A stretch of 25,733 nucleotides of DNA from contig CAYSIX010000025.1 in NCBI GenBank assembly GCA_964431205.1, forward strand, positions 1 to 25,733, read 5' to 3'. This stretch comes from CAYSIX01 sp964431205 (GTDB taxonomy: Bacteria > Planctomycetota > Phycisphaerae > Phycisphaerales > Phycisphaeraceae). The notes below the pieces were generated by a model. The model ran no database searches. It saw only the letters and a program-made list of their open reading frames with translations, and was not told where the DNA came from. The translations under genes and the position numbers were made by a program. Of the stretch, positions 7,186-14,620 are shown piece after piece. The first letter of the stretch is position 1, and every line of letters begins with the position of its first letter.

Positions 7186-8724
7186 TCAGAAGTCCACGGT
7201 CATGCCGAAGCTGTAGATGTTCTGCTCGTAATCGAACTCGGCGATGTTCGAGTCGTCGTTGATGTAGTCGTAGCGGAAGTAGGCGCGGGCGTTGAGGTCG
7301 CCGAAGAACGGGACGGGCCGGGTCAGCTCGACGCTGACGGCGTCGATGTCGTCGTCGCGGGTGACCCCGGCCTCGGAGAAGCTGTTGGGGTTGTCGTAGT
7401 CGTCGAAGACGTGGCTGTAGTAGACGGAGAGGTGGAAGTCCCAGGGCAGCGGGTGCGCGAGGCCGATGAAGACGGTGTCGGAGTCCTTGTCGAAGTCGGA
7501 GCCGTCGGTGGCGTAGAACCCGTGCGAGTAGCCGACGCGTCCGGTCAGCTCGGTCTCGGGGATGGAGAAGTAGCCGGTGATGGCGATGGCGTGGGTCTCG
7601 CCGTCGCGGTCGGCGGCGGCGGAGGTGGGGAAGAAGTATTCGTTGGTCGAGAACGCATAGGCGAGCTCGGCGGTGAACCAGTCGCAGAAGCGATGGGAGA
7701 CGGCCGGGCGGAGGGTGACGGCGTTTCGGAAGCTGTTGCCGCCGATGTTGGTGTACTGGTTGCTGATGCGCATGGAGGCGAACCAGTCTTCGGTGAGGCG
7801 TCGCTGGTAGTCGGCGTACCAGTAATGATCGAGCAGGTCGGCCTCGTCGAGCGAGTCTTCGTAAATGGTGGAGGCGAAGAGGTAGCCGAGGGTGACGATG
7901 TCGTCCTCGGTGCGGAAGACCTCGTAGGCAAAGTCTGCGCCGAAGGCACCGAATGCGGAGCCACGATCGGTGATGTCGGCGGGGAGGGCGGCGCCGTCGG
8001 GTACCGCGACGACGTTGTCGTTCCACCCGGCGCCGACGGACAGCGAGAGGCGCCAGGGTTTGTCGGCGGTGGGCAGGGGCGTGGGCTGTTCGAGGCCGTA
8101 GCGTCGCAGGACCGAGCCGAGCGGGGACTGAGGCGCCCGGCGTGAGATGGAGGCGAGCCGCCGTCGGGCGGCGCGTTCGTCGCCGCGACGCGACGCGACC
8201 GACGCCAGGGCGAGCGAGGCGGTCGGCTCGAGGCTCGGGTCCCGCTCGATGGCGCGGTTCAGCTCGCGCTCCGCGGCGTCGAGGTCGCCCGTGGCCAGGT
8301 ACGCACGGCCGAGAAACTCGCTGGTCTGGCCGCGGCCCGGATGATTCTGTTCATACCGTAGCAGGCGCTCGATCGCCGCCTCGGGCTCGCCGGTCCGCAG
8401 CAGCGCCCAGCCCAGCTCGAAGTCCAGGTCCGCGTGGGTCGAGCCCATGGCTTCGGCACGACGCAGCGTCTCGACCGCCTCGCCCGACCGACCCAGCCGA
8501 TTCAGCGCCACGCCCTGAAAGAAGACCGCCTGCGCGTCGTTGGGGTCGGCGTGGGCCGCCTCGCGAAACCGCTGCAGCGCCGGGTCGAACTCCCCGCGGG
8601 CCAGCGCTTCGGCACCCTGGCGGACCAGCCCACGCGACCGCGGCGACGCGCTCGCCACACCCGACGTCAGCGCGATCGCTGACACGACCGCGAGGATCCA
8701 TCCCGTCCGTGTGTAATTGGACAT
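7186..8724 (-). CDS. TPR plus outer-membrane beta-barrel protein
   Basis: A 512-residue envelope protein. Residues 1-27 form a signal peptide (GWILAVVSAIALTSGVASA). Residues about 28-205 hold four to five TPR units (for example EALARGEFDPALQRFREA and AYLATGDLDAAERELNRAIE). From about residue 225 to the end are alternating beta strands rich in aromatic residues, closing with NIYSFGMTVDF and a terminal Phe, as in outer-membrane barrels. A periplasmic TPR arm joined to a C-terminal barrel resembles Slam/DUF560-type and exopolysaccharide-export outer-membrane proteins; I cannot assign it to one. ATG 8724 is chosen. A TTG three codons upstream is the alternative, and neither has a well-spaced ribosome site. 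It is the first gene of the three-gene leftward cluster. Confidence 0.75.
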   Translation of the reverse strand: MSNYTRTGWILAVVSAIALTSGVASASPRSRGLVRQGAEALARGEFDPALQRFREAAHADPNDAQAVFFQGVALNRLGRSGEAVETLRRAEAMGSTHADLDFELGWALLRTGEPEAAIERLLRYEQNHPGRGQTSEFLGRAYLATGDLDAAERELNRAIERDPSLEPTASLALASVASRRGDERAARRRLASISRRAPQSPLGSVLRRYGLEQPTPLPTADKPWRLSLSVGAGWNDNVVAVPDGAALPADITDRGSAFGAFGADFAYEVFRTEDDIVTLGYLFASTIYEDSLDEADLLDHYWYADYQRRLTEDWFASMRISNQYTNIGGNSFRNAVTLRPAVSHRFCDWFTAELAYAFSTNEYFFPTSAAADRDGETHAIAITGYFSIPETELTGRVGYSHGFYATDGSDFDKDSDTVFIGLAHPLPWDFHLSVYYSHVFDDYDNPNSFSEAGVTRDDDIDAVSVELTRPVPFFGDLNARAYFRYDYINDDSNIAEFDYEQNIYSFGMTVDF

Positions 8725-8836
8725 GCCTTCCAAAGCCTTGCCTGCGAAGGGTCGCCTCGATGCGCCCCCTCTGGTTCATGAAATGCGTCCCCGCTCTGGC
8801 CATCGCGGGTGCAGGCCCAACTTCTTCCGAAGCCTG

Positions 8837-8864
8837 AGAATACCGCGCCGCGGACGTTTCGCAA
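8837..8864 (-). promoter_or_regulatory. Possible promoter of the TPR/coiled-coil/barrel cluster
   Basis: On the minus strand TTGCGA (8864-8859) and TATTCT (8842-8837) are 16 bases apart. Each matches the sigma70 consensus at four of six positions. It would give a leader of about 100 bases before ATG 8724. Confidence 0.35.
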
Positions 8865-8884
8865 AGCGCACGACGGCGCGGTGT

Positions 8885-8918
8885 AAAAACTTTGCCAACC
8901 CTCGCCCCCGGCGGCGAG
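8885..8918 (-). terminator. Possible weak terminator after fbpC
   Basis: On the minus strand CTCGCC (8918-8913) pairs with GGCGAG (8906-8901) across a six-base loop. Five Ts (8889-8885) lie about eleven bases further on. The spacing to the T-run is longer than usual. Confidence 0.3.
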
Positions 8919-8933
8919 CGCCGGCGACTCCGG

Positions 8934-10010
8934 TCAGGGCGCTTCGGTCGCTTCGACCACCGCCGCGGGCGTCGAAGCCGACAGCCTGACCGTTTCACCG
9001 ACTCGAAACGTCGCGCGGTGATCGGTCTGGGCCACAAACTCACGCCGGCCGACCCGCACCGTGAACGTGATGTCGTGGCCCTTGAACTCACGCTCCGTGA
9101 TCGTGCCCAGCGGCGCCTCCCCGTTGTCGGCCTCGTCAACCTCACCCTCGCCCACGCGCCGCAGTGCCAGGTGTTCCGGGCGAATCGAGAGCATCACTTC
9201 GCCACGCGTCGGCGCGGCGAGCACCATCGGTCCCAGCGGCGTCCGCGCCTCGGTGCCCGTCGCCTCGGCACGGATCAAATTCGTGCGACCAAGAAACTGC
9301 GCCACGAACGCTGTTCGTGGTTGCGTGTACACCCGCTCCGGCTCACCCTTCTGAACGATCCTGCCCTCCTGCATCACGGCGAGCACGTCCGCCGTCGACA
9401 GCGCCTCCTCCTGGTCGTGCGTGACCAGCACGATCGCCAGCCCGGCGCGCTCGGCCAGCAGCCGCACTTCCTTTCGCGTCGCCAGGCGCAGCTCCGGGTC
9501 GAGGCTGCTGAACGGCTCGTCCATGAGGATCACGCGCGAGCCGGCGGCGATCGCCCGCGCCAGCGCCACCCGCTGCTGCTGCCCGCCGGACAGATCGTGT
9601 GGGCGACGGTCCTCGTAGCCCATCAACCCGACCATCCACAGCGCCTCGGTGGCGATCTGACGCCGACGCCGACGCGGCACCCCCCGCACGCCGAACATCA
9701 CGTTCCGCACCGCCGTCAGGTGCGGGAACAACGCGTAATCCTGGAACACGAACCCGATGCCGCGCTGCTCCGGAGGCAGGAACACACCCTTGTCCTGCAG
9801 CACCCGCCCGTCGTGCCGCACGATCCCGCGCTCCGGACGCTCGAAGCCCATGATGCACCGCAGCGTCGTCGTCTTCCCGCAGCCCGACGGGCCGATCACC
9901 GCCAGCACCTGCCCCGGCTCGACGCAGAACGACACGTCCTCGATCACCGGCCGATCACAGCCCGCGAACGTCTTGGTCAGGTGCTCCACACACAGCCGAT
10001 GCCCGCTCAT
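8934..10010 (-). CDS. fbpC: Ferric iron ABC transporter, ATP-binding protein
   Basis: The 358-residue ATPase subunit that powers Fe(III) import through the inner-membrane permease encoded just upstream. All ABC motifs are present: Walker A GPSGCGKTT (40-48), Q-loop GFVFQDYALFPHL (Gln 90), signature LSGGQQQR (140-147), Walker B ILMDEP (161-166) and the switch His in VTHDQEEA (His 198). About 130 residues after the nucleotide-binding domain form a C-terminal regulatory TOBE-type domain containing the block LSIRPEHLAL. This domain is typical of FbpC/PotA/CysA-type ATPases. ATG 10010 overlaps the permease stop as ATGA, indicating translational coupling. Iron is assigned from the adjacent FbpA-type binding protein; the ATPase alone would not decide between iron and other FbpC-like substrates. 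Confidence 0.9.
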   Translation of the reverse strand: MSGHRLCVEHLTKTFAGCDRPVIEDVSFCVEPGQVLAVIGPSGCGKTTTLRCIMGFERPERGIVRHDGRVLQDKGVFLPPEQRGIGFVFQDYALFPHLTAVRNVMFGVRGVPRRRRRQIATEALWMVGLMGYEDRRPHDLSGGQQQRVALARAIAAGSRVILMDEPFSSLDPELRLATRKEVRLLAERAGLAIVLVTHDQEEALSTADVLAVMQEGRIVQKGEPERVYTQPRTAFVAQFLGRTNLIRAEATGTEARTPLGPMVLAAPTRGEVMLSIRPEHLALRRVGEGEVDEADNGEAPLGTITEREFKGHDITFTVRVGRREFVAQTDHRATFRVGETVRLSASTPAAVVEATEAP

Positions 10011-11570
10011 GTCCGCTTCCTCGCCCCATACAGTAGCACGCCCACGAACGCCGAGGAGACCGCCATGATCAGCAGGGCGAACGGCGCCGCGTCCACGAAG
10101 TTCGCCTCGTGCGAGTAAGTCCACACGTTCGTCGCCAGCGTCCCGAAGCCCAGCGGCGCCAGCAGGAACGTCAGCGGCAGCTCCTTCATCGCCGACAGGA
10201 ACACCAGCGCCAGGCTCACGACCAGCCCCTGCTTCAGCAGCGGCAGCGTCACCCGCACGAACGCGGTCAGCCGCGATCGGCCCAGGGACCGCGCCGCCTC
10301 CTCCAGCCGCGGGCTGCTCTGAAACAGCGCCGCACGCACCGGGCCCACCGCCTCGGCCAGAAAGTGCAACGCGTAGGCGTACACCAGCACCGACAACGAC
10401 TGATAAACCAGCNNNNNNNNNNAGCGTCCCGCCGGGCTCGACCAGCAGCTCGTCCACCTTCAGCGACATCACCAGCAGGCCCAGCGCGAACGCGAGCGAG
10501 GGCGTCGCGTAGCCCAGGTAGCTCAGCCGCTCGTACGCCAGGGTCCGCTTCGACGGGTAATGCCGCGCCATGTAGGCGATCGGCACGGCCAGCATCGTCG
10601 CCAGCACCGCCGCCGGCGCCGACGCCGCCAGCGAGTCCCACATCGATCGCACCAGGTCCGTCCGCAGCCCGCCCCAGTCCGCCTGCGCCGCCTGGTACAG
10701 GATCGTCCCCGCCGGCGTCAGCACGCTCAGAAACACCAGCAGCCCCAGCGCCCCCGCCGCCGGCCAACGCCATCGGCCCAGCGACACCGCCTGCCGGGGC
10801 CGCGCCAGAAACACCCCCGCCCGATCCACCCGCACCCCACGCAGCAGCCAGAGCTCCGCCCCCACGAACACGCCCGCCACGCCCATGAGCATCAACGCCA
10901 GCCACGCCGCGTACACCGTGTCGAACACCTCGTATTGCAGGTACAACGCGTAGCTGAACGTCTCGTAGTTCATCAGGCTCACCACGCCGAAGTCCGTGAT
11001 CACGTGCAGGCCCACCAGCAGCCCGCCGGCCAGCAACGCCGGTCGCAACTGCGGCAGCACCACCGTGAAGAACGCCCGGCCCGGCCGATGCCCCAGCGCC
11101 CGCGCCATCTCCTCCAGGTGCGGGTCCAGCTCGTGCAGCGCCGCGCGCAGGTTCAGCACCATGTACGGGTAGTTGTACAGGCTCAACGCCACCAGCGCCC
11201 CGGTATAACCCGAGAGCACGGGCGCCGCGTGACCCGTCAGCTTCGCGATCACCCCGACGTTGCCGCCCAGCGACAGCAGCGTGTAGGCCATCAGGTACCC
11301 CGGCAGCGCCAGCGGCAGCACCGTCGCCAGCGTGAACAGCCCCCGCAGCGGCGCGTCGCACCGCGCCGTCAGCCACGCCGTCGGCAGCGCCACCGCCGTC
11401 GTGACCGCCAGCACCCCCGCCGTCAGCCCCAGCGTGTTGACCAGCAGTTGCACGTTCCGCCAGCGCAGCACCGTCGCCGCCAGCTCCTGCGGCTCCGCCT
11501 CGCACGCGCGCACCACCAGGTACCCCAGCGGCAGCAGCACCCCCGCCGCGCTCGCCACCGCCGGGATCAC
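10007..11570 (-). CDS. fbpB: Ferric iron ABC transporter permease, interrupted by an assembly gap
   Basis: The inner-membrane channel of the iron importer, about 520 residues, made of two fused binding-protein-dependent permease modules. Each carries an EAA loop that contacts the ATPase: EMARALGHRPGRAFFTVVLP in the first half and EEAARSLGRSRLTAFVRVTLP in the second. Many hydrophobic segments support about twelve membrane passes. The gap at 10413-10422 falls in the second module. Before it the frame reads VDELLVEPGGT, after it LVYQSLSVLVYAYALHFLAE. The two sides sit in different frames only because of the ten Ns. The start is uncertain. GTG 11570 is the first ordinary start, but the in-frame upstream codons read RRPPWW, common just before the first helix, and an AAGGAGG at 11623-11629 precedes no normal start codon. 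It lies between fbpA and fbpC. Confidence 0.87.
10413..10422. other. Assembly gap (10 N) inside the iron permease gene
   Basis: On the minus strand the last codon before the gap is incomplete (CT) and the first bases after it are G then CTG GTT TAT. Joining the edges directly gives GGT-L-LVYQSL, a smooth permease sequence. The true missing length is therefore zero or a multiple of three, not ten. Confidence 0.88.
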
Positions 11571-11608
11571 CAGCCACCACGGCGGCCGACGTGTCCCGAT
11601 CGCCTCGC

Positions 11609-12700
11609 CTATAGCAGACCCGCCTCCTTCAGCAGCGCCAGCGTCCCCTCCAGATCGTCCAGACGCTCCAGGTCCACCTGCGGCGACCGCTCACGAAGCT
11701 GCTCCGGCCCCAGCAGCGACCGCGGCGCGATCACGTCCTCGGTCACCGGGTACTCCATCGTCTCCGACGCGAAGTACTGCTGCGCCACCGGCGAGAGCAG
11801 GAACCGGATGAACCGCTCCGCCGCCGACTCGTTCCGGCTGGTCTTGAGCTTCGCCACCCCGGCGACGTTCAAGAGGTTGCCCACGTCGCCGGCCTCGAAC
11901 AGCGTCTGCTCTACCGGGTAGGCACCGTCGCTCTTCTTGAACCGCAGCAGGTAGTAATGGTTCGGCAGGCCCAGGTCCGCCTCGCCCGAGGCGATCGCGC
12001 GGATGATCGACGTGTTGTTCGCGTACGCCCGCACCGAGTTCTCACGCATGCCCTCGAGCCAGGCCAGCGTCTTCTCATCCCCGTGCACCTGACGCATCGC
12101 GGTGACGAACGCCTGGAACGACGCGTTGGTCGGCGCCCACGCCACCCGGCCGGCGTACTTCGGATCGGTCAGGTCGAACACGCTGTCGGGCAGCTCGGAC
12201 TCGTCCACGCGCGACGGCGCGTAGGCCAGCGTGCGCAAACGCCCGGACGTGGGCACCCACCGGCCTCCGCCGTGAGCGAACAGCGGGTCCACCGCTTCGG
12301 CCACGCCATCGGGCAGCGGCGCCAGCAGCCCGGCGTCGTCCAACGCCCCCAGCGCGCCGGCGTCCTGGGCCCAGAACACGTCGGCCGGGCTCCGCTCGCC
12401 CTCGGCCATCAGCGCCACCGCGAGCTGCGACGTCCCGCCGTACTTGACTCGCACCTCGATGCCGGTTTCCTGCGTAAACCGTTCGATGATCGGCTGCACC
12501 AGGCTCTTGGACCGCCCGGAATAGAGCACCAGCTCCTCGGCCGCCGCCGACCCGGCCGGCGTCAGCAGCGCCGAGATCGCGAATGTCATCACCAGCCCGG
12601 CCCCGAGCGGCGACGCCCCCGCCGCGCGCCTCGCGGCGACCGGACGCTCCCGGCCTTCACTCTCGCCTCGAAACCACTTAATCATTGTTCTGATAATCAT
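11609..12700 (-). CDS. fbpA: Periplasmic Fe(III)-binding protein of the ABC importer
   Basis: The 363-residue solute-binding protein that captures ferric iron and delivers it to FbpB. It begins with a long positively charged N-region and a hydrophobic segment (LGAGLVMTFAISALLTPAGSAAA, about 32-54), probably a signal peptide. The mature part starts EELVLYSGRSKSLVQPIIERF, the usual beginning of the family. The iron site is visible as NHYY at 247-250, the paired tyrosines known from FbpA proteins, within LGLPNHYYLLRFKK. The N-lobe block ADVFWAQDAGALGAL is also typical. AAAGGAG (12706-12712) precedes ATG 12700 by five bases. It is the first gene of the operon; fbpB follows closely. A Fur-box-like palindrome overlies the upstream promoter. 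Identification is strong. Confidence 0.92.
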   Translation of the reverse strand: MIIRTMIKWFRGESEGRERPVAARRAAGASPLGAGLVMTFAISALLTPAGSAAAEELVLYSGRSKSLVQPIIERFTQETGIEVRVKYGGTSQLAVALMAEGERSPADVFWAQDAGALGALDDAGLLAPLPDGVAEAVDPLFAHGGGRWVPTSGRLRTLAYAPSRVDESELPDSVFDLTDPKYAGRVAWAPTNASFQAFVTAMRQVHGDEKTLAWLEGMRENSVRAYANNTSIIRAIASGEADLGLPNHYYLLRFKKSDGAYPVEQTLFEAGDVGNLLNVAGVAKLKTSRNESAAERFIRFLLSPVAQQYFASETMEYPVTEDVIAPRSLLGPEQLRERSPQVDLERLDDLEGTLALLKEAGLL

Positions 12701-12704
12701 TTAC
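12686..12704 (-). promoter_or_regulatory. Second, weaker Fur-like site over the fbpA start codon
   Basis: The 19 bases around ATG 12700 (core ATGATTATCA) match the 19-base Fur consensus at about 12 positions. It may be a secondary operator, or simply the AT-rich codons at the start of fbpA. Confidence 0.3.
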
Positions 12705-12774
12705 GCTCCTTTCCCTGTGCGGTCGCCCCAACAAACCAAGCCAGACGGCGGTTCCCACTGCGAAACCGCCTCTC

Positions 12775-12803
12775 ATCCTTCCGTAACTGAGACTCATTGT
12801 CAA
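12775..12803 (-). promoter_or_regulatory. fbpABC promoter with overlapping Fur-box-like operator
   Basis: On the minus strand a perfect -35 TTGACA (12803-12798) is followed after 17 bases by AAGGAT (12780-12775), a poor -10. The 15-base sequence at 12802-12788, TGACAATGAGTCTCA, matches the Fur heptamer palindrome TGATAATNATTATCA at 11 of 14 informative positions and covers the -35 box. Iron-bound Fur would then block transcription of the iron importer, as is usual for fbp operons. Confidence 0.6.
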
Positions 12804-12842
12804 CTATCGACCCCCTCCGACCATGCCCCCACGACACGCCGG

Positions 12843-12888
12843 TGTAGTTCGGCAACCTACTTGAGAATTTTGCGCACCTACTTGAGAA
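12843..12888. repeat. Left terminus of the prophage with two direct transposase-site-like repeats
   Basis: Starting at TGTAGTTCGG (12843), the 13-mer ACCTACTTGAGAA occurs at 12855-12867 and again at 12876-12888, exactly 21 bases apart, about two helical turns. Extending each to 20 bases gives 16 matches. Elements of the Mu/Tn7/Tn552 group end in TG...CA and carry such tandem transposase binding sites inside their tips. The inner boundary and a possible third site are not clear. Confidence 0.7.
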
Positions 12889-13026
12889 CGGCCCTTCGCG
12901 CGTACCCTCAGCGCCCCGCCTGGAGGCGCTTCGAAAAGACGATCCTCGATTGTCGGTCGAAGGCGGCTCAAACACGCTTCGACCCAACCTCGACAGGCGC
13001 CTTTCAGCACCCGTCGTCAGGCCCCG
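12889..13026. other. Subterminal spacer of the prophage, no gene seen
   Basis: Part of the 326-base stretch between fbpA and the first phage gene. It holds no convincing ORF. One hairpin, AGCGCC at 12910-12915 pairing with 12925-12930, has no T-run. The rest of the 326-base stretch is the fbp promoter (12775-12803) and the phage end (12843-12888). Confidence 0.6.
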
Positions 13027-13410
13027 TCATGTCTCGGTCTCGCCCGCCCGGCCAGCGACTCGGTACTTGATAAGGCTCACCTGGGCGACCCGTTCGGCAG
13101 TCACCTTCCAGCCCGCTTGGCGTAGACGCTTGACGTACTGGCGACGCTGGACCAGAGCGCGCTCCAACGAACGCTGCGCCTTGTTTCGGGACCGCCAATC
13201 GCGGGCCGCATACACCCGCGACACGGCCCGCTCAACCGCCAGATTCAATTCTCCAAGGCGACCCCGATCACCCGTCCGCATGGCGTTGAGTGACGAGCGG
13301 AACTTTCCCTCGCGGGTCTTCGGCCCCGTGTGCAGCCCGTCCAACGATCGGGCCGACGCCTGGAGCACCGCCTTCCCACGATCCGACAGGTTGTAGCGTC
13401 GCTTGGCCAT
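13027..13410 (-). CDS. Small basic phage protein, unknown function
   Basis: A 127-residue, strongly basic protein (many Arg/Lys, helical C-terminal half), last gene of the leftward early operon and closest to the element end. ATG 13410 is four bases past the stop of the ATPase gene, with GGGGTGAG upstream, so it is probably co-translated. Residues about 28-48 contain GPKTREGKFRSSLNAMRTG. I know this pattern (GPKT-EGK-RS--NA) from short hypothetical proteins in mobile and planctomycete contexts; its function is unknown. Basic charge and position suggest nucleic-acid binding, possibly in transposition or target choice. That is inference only. Confidence 0.7.
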   Translation of the reverse strand: MAKRRYNLSDRGKAVLQASARSLDGLHTGPKTREGKFRSSLNAMRTGDRGRLGELNLAVERAVSRVYAARDWRSRNKAQRSLERALVQRRQYVKRLRQAGWKVTAERVAQVSLIKYRVAGRAGETET

Positions 13411-13414
13411 CGTC

Positions 13415-14620
13415 TCACCCCGCCCTGCTCAACATCATCGACTCACCCGTCTCGGCGGCGAAGCGGCGCTCCAGCTCGGCACGCGACCGGCGGTTGGCCA
13501 GCAGCGACTGCGCCCGCCGGAGCATCTCGGCGTCCAGCACCGTCGCATCGGGGTTCGTCAGCGTCGCCATGATGACCAGGTTGGAGCAGTCGCCCAGGTG
13601 GCCGTTGCCCGGCAGGTTCGCCAGCACACAAAGGAACCGGGCCGCGTCGTCCGCGAGCCGCACCTGGCCCTTGGCAAAAACCTTTCGAATCTCCGCGATT
13701 GTGTACAGCTTCGCGCCCGGCGACCCGTCGCCCCGGACGGTCCGCTCGTGCAGATCACGCCAGAGGGCGATCCGCCGTCTGATCTGTGCCAACGGCTCGC
13801 GTCCGGGGCCCTCTTTGCGCTCCAGGTACTGCACCATGTCGATCGTGCTCAGCCAGAGCATCGGTACGCCGGTCGAGTCGTGGATATCACAAAGCGTATA
13901 AAGGCCCTTGTCCCCGCTGCGGTCGTTGCAAAGCCGGTGCACCTGATCCACCACCACCAGACGGGAAGTGCCCTTGAGCTTCATGCGGATCGCGTCGGCC
14001 ACGAACCGCGAGGCCATGTAGTTTCGGTGCAGGCCCCGGATGTCCAGCGCGTCGCGGATCACGTGGAGCACGCCGCTGGGCGTGGCCTTGGTCGTCTCCA
14101 TCGAGCAGTACACCGCACCGGGCTTCTCAGCCACGACGGCCTTGGCCGCCAGCGTCTTGCCGATGCCCGGCTCGCCGTAGCAGACGGCGATCCCGCCCAG
14201 GTGGATCGCGGCCTCGGCCACCGCCTTGATCTCCGTCGCGACCGAGGTCCAGACAAACTCCGCCGGCTTGGGCATGTCCGCCCGCTTCAGCTCATCTTCG
14301 AGCCAGCGGTCCAGGGCGATGATGATCGGCTGCCAACGCCCCTTGTACTTGCGCCGCAGCACCTCCGAGACGGTCGAGGTCGAGACGTCGATCGCCGCCG
14401 CGATCTCTCGGTGCGTGATGTGGGTTCGGTTGATGTACTCACGGACGGCCTCGATGACCGTGTCGGCTTGGCCGTCCGTGACCTGTTCGGGCGTTGCACT
14501 GCGGATCATCCTTGATCCTCCCATCACGCGCGACCGGTCCGTCAGCGCGCGTATCGGTTGGTTCTGGTCCTGGCCCGACGGGGCCTCGGTCCGCTCATCC
14601 TCTCGCTCGGGTCCGCTCAT
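13415..14620 (-). CDS. MuB-type AAA+ ATPase, transposition target-selection protein
   Basis: A 401-residue partner of the transposase. In phage Mu, MuB binds DNA as an ATP-dependent filament, selects targets and activates MuA. Residues 57-95 form a helix-turn-helix (HREIAAAIDVSTSTVSEVLRRKY), as in the N-terminal domain of MuB. The AAA+ core has Walker A GEPGIGKT (149-156) and a Walker B strand LVVVDQVHRL (221-230) in which Gln 226 stands where Glu is usual. A sensor-like LWLSTID lies near 240-250. ATG 14620 overlaps the transposase stop as ATGA. A second candidate, ATG 14509 (residue 38), follows a perfect GGGAGG seven bases upstream. Residues 1-37 are charged and low in complexity, so a shorter product is possible. 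Confidence 0.85.
   Translation of the reverse strand: MSGPEREDERTEAPSGQDQNQPIRALTDRSRVMGGSRMIRSATPEQVTDGQADTVIEAVREYINRTHITHREIAAAIDVSTSTVSEVLRRKYKGRWQPIIIALDRWLEDELKRADMPKPAEFVWTSVATEIKAVAEAAIHLGGIAVCYGEPGIGKTLAAKAVVAEKPGAVYCSMETTKATPSGVLHVIRDALDIRGLHRNYMASRFVADAIRMKLKGTSRLVVVDQVHRLCNDRSGDKGLYTLCDIHDSTGVPMLWLSTIDMVQYLERKEGPGREPLAQIRRRIALWRDLHERTVRGDGSPGAKLYTIAEIRKVFAKGQVRLADDAARFLCVLANLPGNGHLGDCSNLVIMATLTNPDATVLDAEMLRRAQSLLANRRSRAELERRFAAETGESMMLSRAG

Noticed and set aside
8725..8900. Possible c-di-GMP-type riboswitch in the leader of the TPR-barrel gene (a GGGACGCA-like block)
   Set aside because: Only one short block resembles the family; the conserved GCAAA, A-rich loop and GCAAAGC elements are not in order, so no fold can be supported.
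8934..11570. Single permease-ATPase fusion protein
   Set aside because: It only arises because the ten Ns put the permease 5' part in the ATPase frame. The permease 3' part continues in another frame and ends with an ATGA overlap.
11610..11629. ATA codon at 11612 as the start of fbpB after a perfect AAGGAGG
   Set aside because: ATA starts are very rare, and the ribosome-site-like sequence also encodes the Lys-Glu-Ala end of FbpA. Kept only as a note on start uncertainty.
10560..11921. Long plus-strand open frame opposite the iron permease
   Set aside because: It is antisense to a well-supported gene, its protein is low-complexity His/Arg/Pro-rich, and long antisense frames are expected at this GC content.
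12843..12888. Start of a CRISPR array (repeat-spacer look)
   Set aside because: Only two copies, a 13-base unit and an 8-base spacer; this fits transposase sites, not CRISPR.
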